A DNA stretch of 27,762 nt from contig NW_004754926.1 in NCBI RefSeq assembly GCF_000188695.1, positions 1,694,068-1,721,829 on the forward strand, read 5' to 3'. Below the pieces are notes generated by a model. It ran no database searches, was not told the DNA's origin, and was given only the letters and a program-made list of their open reading frames with translations. Made by a program: the position numbers and the translations under genes. The stretch is from Salpingoeca rosetta (lineage: Eukaryota; Opisthokonta; Choanoflagellata; Craspedida; Salpingoecidae). Positions 1 to 10,600 of this stretch are shown here, one piece after another. Every line of letters begins with the position of its first letter. The stretch's first letter is position 1.

Positions 1-87
1 CGGCATCACCACCCACTCCTTGTCCTCGCTTCCCGCTCCCTCCCTCTGCGTCGCCCCATGTTTCTCCCCGCCTTCAAGCAAGCTCAC

Positions 88-439
88 CTGGTAGGGGCGC
101 ATGGCGCGAATGCCGCTGAGGGTGGAGTGGCAGTCACCGCACTTGGGGATGGAACCCTGCTTCTTGCGGTACTGGAACACCAGGCGACCACCGGGGGTCT
201 TCACACTGCGCAAGCAACGACACAACAAACAGCGGCGGCGGCAGCAGCGAGAGACAGAGAGAGTTGTCAGCACATGATGACAGCACGCACGTAGCAGGCA
301 CAGGCACAACATCTATGAGCACACACTTTCACACATGTGCGCACACGAGCACGCACGCAGGCAATGGCACTTACACCCGCGTGCGGTTGCTCTTGGTGTT
401 GTAGGAGTGACGGCGACGGTATGTGAGACGCTGCACCAT
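88..439 (-). CDS. RPL34: Ribosomal protein eL34 (RPL34), 5' part, partial at left edge
   Basis: Large-subunit (60S) ribosomal protein eL34. Two coding exons are visible on the minus strand. Exon 1 is 439-375: it starts MVQRLTYRRRHSYNTKSNRT and ends two bases into a Val codon before donor GTAAGT. Exon 2 is 205-88: acceptor TTGCGCAG, 39 codons containing KTPGGRLV, QYRKKQGS and RAMRP, then donor GTGAGC. The join restores Val and gives 61 residues, about half of the usual length near 117. The segment PKCGDC holds the first Cys pair of the eL34 zinc site; the second pair must lie in exons beyond position 1. The start ATG sits in a strong context (CGCCACCATGG) immediately after a splice acceptor, as expected for a spliced leader exon. 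The intron between the coding exons is 206-374, and 1-87 is intron with no coding sequence that I can support. Identification by family sequence pattern is firm. Confidence 0.93.
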
Positions 440-1040
440 GGTGGCGCTACAACAAGAAAGAGCAGAACACACGGAAGCAACAGACAGCAAACAGCAGTCG
501 TGCGTGCGTGCGTGCGTGAGAAGGTGGGTGAGACGACGCCAGAGGGGCAACCAATCAAAAAATCACCTCTGCCAAGAAGTGGCACAACAGCTAACAACCC
601 CACAAACATCAAAACACATGCACATGCAGGGGCATGGATATAGCAATGCACCAATCCCCGAAGCTGCTGCCGTTTCCTGCATCAGCCACCCGCTCATGAT
701 CCCATGTACACTTGTGCACATGTGTCTTGAAGTGTGCAGCATCGCCACACACACACACACACATGGCACCGCGTGGACCGCTCATGGATCAATCAAACCA
801 CCGCTGCTGTTGTCGTCTTTGAGCTGTGCGTTCGCGTGGTGCCCCGTTTGTCGACCCTGCTTCCCACCAACCCCACTTTCCTGTCCCCCACGCATCCTCT
901 CTTCCACGGTGCCTTGGCCTCACTCGCATCAGCATCCAGCACGCATGCGGCACAGCCGCCACGCACATCAGGCAAGGCACTCACGTTTGTTGGTGGTGTG
1001 GTGGCGGATGGCAGGGTTGAGGCACACACGAGGAAAAAGG
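440..1040 (-). promoter_or_regulatory. RPL34 5'UTR exon, leader intron and TOP-like start
   Basis: Read on the minus strand, a pyrimidine-rich acceptor ending TTGTTGTAG lies at 447-448, seven bases before the ATG. A consensus donor (AAAC then GTGAGTGCC) lies at 984. This implies a leader intron 447-984 and a leader exon from 985 up to the start site. The leader begins near a pyrimidine run CCTTTTTCCTC (about 1030-1040), which fits the 5'-terminal oligopyrimidine start typical of ribosomal protein mRNAs. The intron contains a short (AC)n tract near 747-762 and no box C/D or H/ACA snoRNA that I could recognise. The splice sites are seen; the transcription start is inferred. Confidence 0.6.
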
Positions 1041-1792
1041 CAGCGGATAATTTCTCGTGGCCAAACCGCACAAATCAGCGAGAGAAAATTGCGAAAAGGC
1101 CGATTCTTTGTGCTTGACATAAACGAGAACCTCCAAATGATGATGTTGACGGATTTGGCTCTCCTGCTCAATTGAACGCTTTGGCGCATCTGGGTGCGGG
1201 CAGCCAAGCACACACACACAAACAGCGACGCCACTGCTACGACAACGACGACACACACACACACACACACACACACACCGACCGCGACCACTACGACGAA
1301 CGACCACCCCCTTCGGTGCGTGTCTGTGTCTGTGTGTGTGTGTGTGCGAGAGGGGGGAGGGAGGTGGAGGGTGCTGCTGCTGGCGAACGCGTGTGCGTTG
1401 TTGGAGAGTGCACCATGCGTCGCTGGTGTTGCTGGTGCTGCTGGTGTTCTTGGGCTTTGGGACGATGGCCAGCCATATGAAACACGCATCGCAGACACGC
1501 GGTTGCTGGCAGCCTCAATTGTAACGGCATCAGCCATCGCCTGGGGCTGGCAACAGCCCCTGCGCTGCTGCTTCCGGCTGTTTCTCCGCTTGCTCCCACG
1601 TGCACCGGCAGCGAACGTCCTCACACGTACAGACACACACACGCACACACACGCAACACCAACTACCACTACACGCACGCACACAGGGCAACAAGGACAC
1701 CGTTGCTGCACACCGTTGCCTTTGCTTTCGCGTAAATCGTAGCACCAGAGAACACCAACCAACCAGCCAACCAACCCACCAACCAACCAGCC
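1041..1792. promoter_or_regulatory. Divergent intergenic region RPL34 / ALYREF
   Basis: This non-coding stretch lies between the inferred RPL34 start (minus) and the ALYREF ATG (plus), so it probably acts as a shared divergent promoter. It holds an (AC)n tract at about 1250-1278 and a (TG)n tract at about 1318-1347, which are inverted with respect to each other. It also holds a further CA-rich run near 1630-1680. The ALYREF leader just before the ATG (1751-1792) is an A/C-only-like run of CCAA/CCAGCC units containing a direct duplication of ACCAACCAACCAGCC. No TATA box or convincing extra exon was found. A leader intron for ALYREF ending near 1742 (CGTAG) is possible but not supported further. 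Confidence 0.45.
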
Positions 1793-3152
1793 ATGGATGT
1801 CGGCAAGTCTTTGGATGACCTGATCAAGCAGGAGAGCGCACAGCGCAAGGCCACCCGCACAACCAGCACCCGTGGACGCGGTGCTCGTGGCCGCGGTCGC
1901 GGTCGTGGCCGTGGCGGTCGTGGCGCTGGCCGTGGCGCTGCTGTTCCTCGTGTCACACCTATTGTTGGCACACAGCGGCCCGTTTCCATCCGAGGCGCTG
2001 GCCGACCCCGCAGAGGCACACCACGCTCACCGGTATGTGTGTTGTGTTGTGTTGTGTGCGTGTTGTGTTGTGTTGTGTTGTGCTGTGTTGTGTGCATGTT
2101 GTGTTGTGTTGTGTGTGTGTGTGTGTGTGTGCTCGTTCCTGTGCGTTGCTTGGATTGAAACGCAGTGTTCTGCTCATTCCTCCGCTTTTCGTGTTTGTCC
2201 ACCTTCGCCCCCCCCCCCCCACACACACAATCTCTGTGTCTTGCGTCGTTATCATTGACTCAACCCCACCCCATCCTCTTTCACGTCCTGTTCCCTGCAC
2301 CACCTTTGTGCTGTGCAGGGTGCCCGGACGATGCCAGACAAGTGGCAGCACGACCTGTTCCAGGGCGGCCGCACACAGCCAGCCCCTCGCGTTGCACGCG
2401 GCGCCGCACACAGCAGCGATCTGCGGGAGATGCTCCTGCCTGCAGCAAACATCAGCACCACCGGCACCCTTGCCAAGAAGCTGGGATCAAACGGGCTCAC
2501 CACAGGCACAAAGCTGCTTGTGACCAACCTTGAGTCCTCTGTGACCAAGGAGGACATGCGCGAGCTGTTTCAGGAGTGCGGCCCGCTCAAGCGTGTGGAT
2601 ATGCCTGAGGTTGGCGTGGCCGAGGTTGTGTTCTCGCGCCGGGTTGATGCCGTCAAGGCACAGACCACATACAACAAAGTCAAGCTCGATGGTACGATGT
2701 GTGTGTGTTTGGATGGGGGAGGGGTGTGTGCGTGTGTGTATGTGTGTGTGTGTTTGTGTTGTGTTTGTGTGTGTGTGTGTGTGTTTGTTTGTGTTGTGCA
2801 TGTGTGTGTGTGTGTGTTGGTTCGGCAATGGTGTGTTGCACAGCGTGGTCTGCCTTATTTGTCCAATCGCGTTCGTCGACGGATCCACGTGCTCTGTTGC
2901 AGTCAGCATTATTATCAGAATGTCGCGTGTGCTCACGCACAGGGTACCTTGGTTGTGCTTGCGTTTCTTTGCACAGGCCGGCCCATGTATTTGCAGGTTG
3001 AGGAGGCCGCGCCCACAGCAACGGCAGTCGCGCCCACCAAATCAAAGTCAGTTGCATGGTGTTTGTCCTGTCTTGCACCTTCCATTTCACCAACAACAGC
3101 AACAACAACAGCCAACAACCAACAGCAGCACCACCACCACCACAACAACAGC

Positions 3153-3207
<55 letters not shown>

Positions 3208-3364
3208 GCCAACAACCAACAACCAACAGCAGCCAACAACCATCACCACCACCACCACCACCACCATCAAGTGTTTTGCTGATGCCATGTTCGATGGTTG
3301 TTGAATCAGGGGTGGTGCAGCACGCCGTGGACCACGTAAGGTGCAATACACGGTCAAGGTGTAA
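1793..3364 (+). CDS. ALYREF: ALYREF / THO complex subunit 4 (Aly/REF mRNA export adaptor)
   Basis: Nuclear RNA-binding adaptor that couples the UAP56/DDX39B helicase and TREX complex to mRNA export. Four exons: 1793-2032, 2319-2691, 2977-3046 and 3310-3364, with phases 0, 1 and 2, giving 245 residues plus TAA. The N terminus carries the UAP56-binding motif SLDDLIKQ. Next come an RGG/GR-rich segment (about residues 27-48), a short basic stretch, the WQHD-type motif PDKWQHDLF at the start of exon 2, and one RRM. The RRM has RNP2-like LLVTNL, RNP1-like GVAEVVF, and LDG/RPMYLQV spanning the exon 2/3 junction. The last exon encodes GGAARRGPRKVQYTVKV. Introns 1 and 2 use GTATGT and GTACGA donors; intron 3 uses GTCAGT. 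Odd point: the usual C-terminal second UAP56-binding motif is absent. The last junction is the least certain: an alternative donor GTAAGG at 3336 could lead to another exon, but I found none. Confidence 0.9.
2033..2318 (+). repeat. ALYREF intron 1 with TGTGT-rich tract and poly-C run
   Basis: Immediately downstream of the 5' splice site is a long tract of TGTGT and TTGTG units (about 2035-2131), followed by a run of 13 C at 2208-2220 and a short (AC)n. Intron 2 (2692-2976) repeats the pattern with a GT-rich tract straight after its donor. These runs explain the Val/Cys-only open frames here, which are not genes. Confidence 0.85.
3130..3267 (+). repeat. (CAC)n/(CAA)n microsatellite in ALYREF intron 3
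   Basis: Intron 3 (3047-3309) is mostly trinucleotide repeat: a CAC run, about 20 CAA units (roughly 3143-3207), a mixed CCAACAACC section and a second CAC run (about 3244-3267). If the intron is retained, the frame of exon 3 stays open and reads poly-Asn and poly-Pro before stopping at 3366-3368. Confidence 0.85.
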
Positions 3365-3544
3365 TTGACAGCATGGTGATCATCGTGTGGTGCTTCTTCG
3401 TTCCCCCGACCTTTTGAGTTCCCTCCCTCACCACGGGCTTTGTTTGAGTGGACCTGCCCCCTTGTCCCTCTTTTTGTCTCCCTGCCCATGCCTCTTTTGC
3501 TCCTTCTCCTTGTGCCTTGCCATCTCGTTTTGGATTGCTGTAGA

Positions 3545-3578
<34 letters not shown>

Positions 3579-3751
3579 GGTGGTGGTGATGTCGGTGGCG
3601 ACAACGCCAAAGCCGTTTCGTTTGTGCCGGGTATTTCAGTGCGTCGGCTTTGGAGTTTGCCTGTGATAGCGACGGCCCGTGCGTGTGCGTGTGCGTGTGC
3701 GTGTGCGTGTGCGTGTGCGTGTGCGTGATTAACAAACAAACGATGAGAAAA

Positions 3752-3757
3752 AATAAA
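3752..3757 (+). terminator. Candidate poly(A) signal for ALYREF
   Basis: The hexamer AATAAA lies 388 bases after the ALYREF stop, in an A-rich setting just after a (GTGCGT)n repeat. It is the only canonical hexamer I saw between the ALYREF stop and the next gene, so it is the best candidate for 3'-end formation. This implies a 3'UTR of about 400 nt that contains GAT/GGT and GTGCGT repeats. Confidence 0.5.
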
Positions 3758-4436
3758 GTAGAGAAACCAAGGGAATGCCATGCGCAGTGGGGCGCGTAAG
3801 GGAACACACAAGCACACAAGAGAACACACAAGCAAGCCTCGTGACACAGCGTGAACGCAGTCGATTCTGCCTCCTGATGCTCTGGTGCTTGCTCGCGCTC
3901 TCATCCCCCCTTACGGACGCCATCAGAAGCCCTGCTGTGACGAAGCTTGCGGCTACGCAGAATACGAAAAAATAACAAAAGTAACCGACACGAAAGTTGT
4001 TAGAAGTTAAGGCAGACTTTCTTACATTGAAACTGGGCCAGCGGCCGCGAATGCGTGCAAGCAAAAAAGCAGCAGAGCCCGCACTGCAACAAAGACCGCG
4101 CTCCCTCGCACATCAGCCACCACCACGCCCCAATCACCCTTGTTCTGCTTCTCTTCCGCGCTTCGCCTTCCGCGCAGGCTGGTCTTCATCCACAAAGCAA
4201 CCCAGCCACCACAGCCCATTGATTGTTGCCACCAAGCGAGCAAGCAAGCGAGCGAGCGAGCAAGCAGGAGAAGACTCAGCTAGGGACGTACAAGAGGATA
4301 GTATCAGCCAAGGCACCAAGTGTAAACGATCTCTGCCAACCCAAGACGGCAGGCGCACGGACAGCGCAGGTGACAAAATCGCCTTGCACTCCCGACAAAC
4401 CGCGTGCCGTTTCGTGTCTTCGTGTGTGCTTTCCGT

Positions 4437-4540
4437 CTCTCTTTGCTGACACAGCAGGACTCCAACCACACACACGCGCACACACACACACACACACACT
4501 CTCTCTCTCTGTGCTAACACAGCAGCATTCCCAACCACAT
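4437..4540. repeat. Imperfect direct duplication (offset about 68 nt)
   Basis: A segment reading CTCTCT-TGCT-ACACAGCAG---TCC(C)AACCACA occurs at about 4437-4471 and again at about 4505-4540. Each copy is followed by a CA-rich tract, so the unit plus its CA tail appears duplicated once in the leader or promoter region of the giant gene. Confidence 0.7.
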
Positions 4541-4798
4541 ACACACACATACACACACATACACACACACACACTTTGAGCAGCACACGATCTTCCCACC
4601 TTCATCCCTCCTTGAGCGGATCCTGGGCTCTCCATTTGCCGCAATCCACCACAACCACAGACACACAGGACGACAACAGCACAGCCGATAGCGCAGCGAG
4701 CTGTTGACAGCACGCCCGCCCGCTCGCAAGCAAGCAAGCCAGCCTTGCTGCCGTCTGTTCGTCTGGCCTTGACTCCGCGAGCGCGTTGGTTCAAGACG

Positions 4799-5608
4799 AT
4801 GACGCGCCGCGACAGCTCAAGGCACCCCCATCCCCCGAGCAGGCCAGGGGCCGCGCAACGAACAGAAAAGGCAGCGGCCCCTCGTCACATGCACGGCCGT
4901 GCATGCAGCCATGCATGCTTGCCTGCAATGCATCGGGTGCATCACGCTGTTACAACAGACGTTCATTCACAAACACAAACACAACACCCGCAGCTGCAAC
5001 ACATGCAACTACAACACGTGCAACAACGCGTTGAACCTCATCACCACGCACTATGTCCACCACACATGGCATCTCCACAAGCACGAACACAACAACAACA
5101 GCAGCAGCAACATCACAAGCATGACCAGCAACAGCAACCACAACACAAGCACCAGCGACCACGCTTCGGGCGCTCGAGTCTTGGCCCTGCCATCGTGGCC
5201 CTGCTCCTGCTGTTTCTGGCGACAGGGCCAGCGGCTTTGATGCAGGTTCCTGCTGCTGCTGCTGCTGCCGCGGCGGCGCAGCAACACCATGTGCTTGCCC
5301 AAAGCCCAATTCTTAAGAAGGACACGCAAGCGCCGTGTTCGCCTGGGCAGTTTTGGAGCATCGATTTGCAAGCATGCGCACCCGTCACAACGTGTGCGCC
5401 GGGCACGGAGTATCAGCTTGCTCAGCCCACGGCGTCATCAGACAGAACATGTGCGCACGTGTCCACCTGCGGCTGGACGGAGATTGAGCTGTCTCCACCC
5501 ACACCGACAAGCGACCGCCTATGCATGGCGCTGGCCGCCAGCAGCGGGCCCAGGCCATCGCCTGTCGCCAGCCCACCACCACCGCAGCAGCAGCAACAGC
5601 AGCAGCAG

Positions 5609-5643
<35 letters not shown>

Positions 5644-7592
5644 ACTGTCGAGCAGCATGCACCTGGGCGACACGCGTCGCCATGCTGGAGAAGCCTATGT
5701 TGGCGGCGCTGCTTTTCAGGGCGGTGCTCAGAGCAACTCGCGCGAATGGCTGCAAGCACTGGAAGAACACTCGCAACAGCGAATGAGGCGCCAGGTTGGA
5801 GACAGCAGCACGCCCCTGCCAACGCCGGTGCCTTCCAGCACGCTGTTGGCGCCGTCGAGCTCCAGCACGGTGGTGCCCTTGCCATCTTCGCTCTTGTCCG
5901 CAACCGTGTCTCCAACACCAACGCCGGCAGCGTCCAGCTTCTCCTTCGTACCTACGCCTTCGCCGTCGGCTTCCGCCACGCTGGCACCCTCGCCATCCAT
6001 CTCCACCTCCATTGCGGCACCGTCGACGTTGATTGCAACACCAACCACAACGGTTGTTGCGCCGTCCCCGACACCAACGCCCACGTCGTCAGCGCTTGTG
6101 TCTACGCCGACGCCAACGCCAACGCCAGTGCTCTGCCCGGACGAGTTTTACCTGCTCGCCGGCTCCTGTGTTCCCTGCCGCGTTTGCAACGCCACGCAGT
6201 TTGAGGAGTCGCCATGCGCTGACAACCAGAACCGCGTGTGTCGGCCCCTGCGCGTGTGTGGCCCAGAGGAGTACGAGCTGCAGCCACCGACACCAACCAG
6301 CAACCGCGAATGCACAGACCTCGTGCAGCAGTGCCTTCCCATCACGCCAAACTACAACTGGCTCAGCCTGCACGTGCTCCCCGAAGACAGCAACACCATC
6401 TCCGCCCAGTTTCTGGCGTCGTTGGGGGCTGCTGTTGCTGGCGACATGCTCATCAGCAGCGAAGGGGCCGTCACGGCCACCCTCAACGCTTCCGGCACGT
6501 GGGAGAACCTCGACGCCTTCCCTTCCGTGTACGCTCGCCGATTTGATCTCAGCACCGCCGCCACCAACACCAGCGAGTGGTGCGTCCTCGGCGTGCCCGT
6601 GTCACCAGACCCAGGCCTGAGCCTGAGTGTCGGTCCAAACAGGATTGGCATCACGCTGCCACAGCAAACGCCAATCCAGACCGCCTTTGCCAACTTTCCC
6701 GGTCTCGTTGACAACACCGCCATTCTCAGCCAGCCGGAGAACGGAGGCGCGGCAACCTTCTTCAACGGTACCTGGTACACGTCGACAGATCTCAGCAACC
6801 ACCTCATCCCAGGCGTTGGCTACGTCCTCTTTGCACAGCAACCAGCCACCCTTGTCCTAGCTTCCAACTCCAGCGACACCAGCGATGATCGCCGCCGCCG
6901 CCGCCGCGACCTGGGCTATGGCAGCTCGGCTGCTGGTGCTCTGGGCGAGTTTGACATTGGTGATGCAGCTGCGTGGACAAGCCAGTCCCTGCACACCCTA
7001 CCACAGTCGTCACAACAGCAGCACCAGCGACAGCAGCAGCCAGCTGTGCTGAGCACGGGCTCTGACGCGTGGCTGGTGAGCTCGAAGAAACACCCACAGC
7101 AGCAAGGCCGCGTGCACGCTGCTGCCGATCATCGACGTGCAACCACCACCGTCACCATCTTTGCGCAAGTGTTTGAGGATGGGAACCTCATCAGCGCGCA
7201 TGGCTCCGCCCTCTCCGTGTGGCTGCTCGACCCTTTGATGACGTCAGCGTCATCCGCGACCTTCATCAACGCAACCTACGTTGCGGATGGGCCCGCCGGC
7301 CCCATGTTCATGATCACGGCGGTCGTGCCAGCCCCTTCCACAGCAGCACCAGCACCAGCAGCATCAGCATCGCAGCAGCTGCAACAACAGCAGCAACAGC
7401 AGCTGCTGCTACAGTTTGCAGTGCTGGATGCGGACACCCAGCGCGTGCTCGCTGTGGAGGACACGCTTTCGCTACCCAGCGACGCAGACGGGTCAGCAAT
7501 CACGCACGGACATGCATTCCGTCCAATCCCGCTCTCCGTGTCTGCGCCCGCATCAGCCACCGGCAACACCCCTCCCTCGCAGCACCAACAGC

Positions 7593-7665
<73 letters not shown>

Positions 7666-10600
7666 CACGTTTGGGGCGGATGACTTCACATCAACGGCAA
7701 TCGATGCCCTGTCCAGCATCCAACTTTCCCCAGACACTGTGCTCGCGACGACATACGTACAGGTGCTGGACGAGTTTGGGCCCGTGACAGATGATGGGAC
7801 GCAGCTGGCTGTCGTGTGCGGCGCTGTGCGTGTTGCTGTTGCCCTGCTTGCGGATGGGCCTGCTGGACCCACATTTCAGATTCCCATGATAGCGCAGTCT
7901 CGTTTCGAGACACATGCCCGCCACGGCTGTGAGTTCCGGTTTGAGGTGCAGCGCCCACACACGGCATCGCCCACCGTCTCCACTGCAGGCGATGGCGGCG
8001 ATGGTGTGTTGGAGTGCATTCCAGCCACCTCAATCGATCTGCTCCACGGATCAGGCGCCGCCTACCGCCCCGTACACTGCCGCGTCGCCTCGGAGACACC
8101 AGAAGAGGCTCTGACGCAGCCTGCGCGTGGTGACGGCGAGCACGCCGCCATGCAGCTGCTGGGGTCGTCCGTTGCTGGCTCAAGAGCACCCCTGTTTGCG
8201 CAGTTTGCTGATTCGCATCAGCAGCATCAGCAGCACATGCAGCAGCACCATCGTCGCCATCGCCGCGAGGCGTCCATGTGGACACCGCGCCCTGGCCTGC
8301 GCTATGCAATGATCGTGCATGCCACAGTGCGCTACAAGAGCGACCTCAGTTACGTGCAGCAGCTGGGAAGCCGGCTTGCGTGCGTGGACGCAGATGGCGT
8401 CATCAACGCCGCAGACCTGTCCATCGGGCCAACAGGCGAGCCATGGTTCCAGCTGGCGTGCGCAAGCAACCTGCCGTCCACCTCGGATACCATCATGCTG
8501 CAGGTGTTTGACGCAAACAGCTCGACCACCGTACAGACGGCGCTGCCGCTTGCCTTTGCGGCTGAGACCGTGCTCGGCGCCATTGATGCCCCGCTCGTGC
8601 TGGACATCGAGACTGTTTGCGGGCCGGGCGAGTTTGAGCTGCGGCCGCCCACCAACACCACAGACCGCGTGTGTCGGCGCGTTCGCGAGTGCAACGAGCT
8701 GCAGTACCAGCAGCAGGCACCCACCGCCACGTCCAACCGCATTTGTGAGTACATCACAAACTGTACCGTCAACCAGTACGAGCGCGTACCGCCGACCAAC
8801 ACCAGCGACCGCCAATGCGGCACCATCGCCGCGTACGTGCCACCACTCATCCGCGTGACAGAGGCCATCAACCTGCTCACGTTTGGCCTGCTTGGTCGCA
8901 CGGAGGACAACGCAACCACCATCGAGTACGGTGCTCCCGTTGCCTCCGCCCCAAACGCCGCAGGCAGCCTGACAGTTGGGCTTGGCCCCGTCACCGCAAG
9001 CGTGAGCACACGCCACACACCACAGCCCGCGGCCAGTGTCCGCATCGTGCTTGCTGGCACGGGCGACGTGTGGCCGGACGACCCACGCGTGGATGCGCGT
9101 GCACAGGTGTACGACGCCGCGGGCAACGCCCTCACGGCCTCGGCACAGGTCATCTTGCGCGTGCTTCCGGGCCCTCAGCTGGCAGGCGCAGACCCGACAA
9201 CCGTGGAGACCACCTGCACGACCACTGCCCGCTGTCGGCTGCGCACGACGCTCCCTTCAGCATGGTTCACCGTGGGCGGCAACGCCACCGTGGAGGCTGC
9301 CTTGGCTGGGCCTGCGCCCGTGTTCCAGAGCATCGGTGTGCTCATGGTCCAGCCCATCATCACCTACTCGTACGACCGTGACGTCGTCGTTGGCATTCCC
9401 AACAACAACCTGTTTGTGGGCTCCACGCTGACGGCGGTTGTGCGCGGCGATGCGGGCGACTATGCCGTGCGCTCCTTCCAGCTGACCTTCGATGCCCCGC
9501 CCGGCCTGCGCATTGAGGGCGTCACCTACGATGGCGCGACGTGGGCCGCGACCGTGGAGACACAGGGCACCTCCCGCGCCACCATCGTGGCCAACCCGGC
9601 CAACCCCGATGAGCGCCCCTCGGACATGGTCTTTGCGGACGAGGAGCTGTGTCGCGTGTCGCTGCGCATTGACAACTCTGCGCTGGAGGGAAGCACGCTG
9701 CAGCTGACCACCACCATCAACTTCCTCAGCAACGTCAAGGGGGAGAAGATTCGCCCGCGAGACACCACCACCCCCGTTGTTGCCCAAGCCGCTGACCGCC
9801 GCGGCCTCCATGTCGGCGCGGCACACCTCTTTGTCACGCCAAATGTGCCCACGGGCATCATCGCCGCGGTCCCCAATGCAGAGCTGCTCAACTTTGCCAC
9901 CGTGAGCAACGCTGCCGTGACCAGCGCCATGACCGTGTACCGCGTCACCGCCAACGGTGCCCTCACCGCCGTCACGTCTGGTGGGCTCACCTGCGTGTCC
10001 GCCAACACGGGCCGCGTCCGCGTGGCCGTGGACTGCAGCGCCGTGCGCCTGGACGGCACCGAAACGCTTGCCGGCCCAGCGTCCATCTTCGTCGCCCTGT
10101 CGGAGCGCGGCCTGCTCCTGCGCGACATGCCCACGGTCACGGTGTGGCAGCTCGATGGCCAGCCGCGCATTGAGGTCGCAGACCCGGTCCTCAACAGGGT
10201 GGACGGATGGGCGCCTGACAGCAACCCAGACTGCCTCGGTCCCGTGTACCAGCACGCCGAGGTGACCGTGCTGGCCAACTTCACCGACGCCTCTGCGCTC
10301 CTGCTGGACGTTGACGTGAGCACGCGCGCTGCACCCCGCCTCACGGCCACAGACACACGCGTCGTTGCCTTTGATCGGGGCAACGTTGTGGGCCAGAACA
10401 CGGGCTTCACGTTTATCCACGTGCTCTCTGCTGCTGGCGTGCGCCTTGGTGCTGCGCCCGTGCAGGTCAGCGATGACAGCGTGGTGCCGGCCCGTCTGGA
10501 CGTCACTGTTGTGGAGTCGATTGCGCTTCAGGCGCGCTCTGGTGCGTTTGACCCCTTGGACACCAGCACCGCCGTTGCTGCCATCCAGAACACGCTCACC

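Larger units (their letters stand above)
3365..4798. other. Intergenic: ALYREF 3'UTR and leader/promoter of the giant gene
   Basis: No coding sequence that I can support. It contains a (GAT)n then (GGT)n run at about 3543-3590, eight copies of a GTGTGC hexamer at about 3679-3726 (alternating purine-pyrimidine, Z-DNA-prone), and GCAAGCAAGCGA-type runs near 4235-4265 and 4725-4740. It also contains (CA)n tracts at about 4467-4500 and 4540-4574. The giant gene's 5'UTR must lie in the right half, but no TATA box, initiator or clear splice pair fixes its start. The Asp/Gly-rich frame at 3543-3600 has no start context or family match and is treated as repeat. Confidence 0.6.

Noticed and set aside
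206..984. snoRNA genes hosted in RPL34 introns
   Set aside because: Ribosomal protein introns often carry them, but no box C/D pair or H/ACA pattern was found on the sense strand.
1291..1605. Minus-strand frame between RPL34 and ALYREF
   Set aside because: Low-complexity His/Gln/Thr sequence from CA repeats, no family motif, no splice structure that makes sense.
3387..3728. Frame with Asp then Gly runs after ALYREF
   Set aside because: Made of (GAT)n/(GGT)n and GTGCGT repeats. Tested as a possible last ALYREF exon through the GTAAGG at 3336, but the joined sequence has no ALYREF C-terminal features.
2680..3831. Minus-strand frame of 383 codons with poly-His and poly-Cys runs
   Set aside because: It is composed of microsatellite translations from ALYREF introns and 3'UTR repeats; no protein family.
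4745..4798. Extension of the giant protein upstream to the TTG at 4745
   Set aside because: Non-ATG start with no supporting context; 4799 is the first in-frame ATG.
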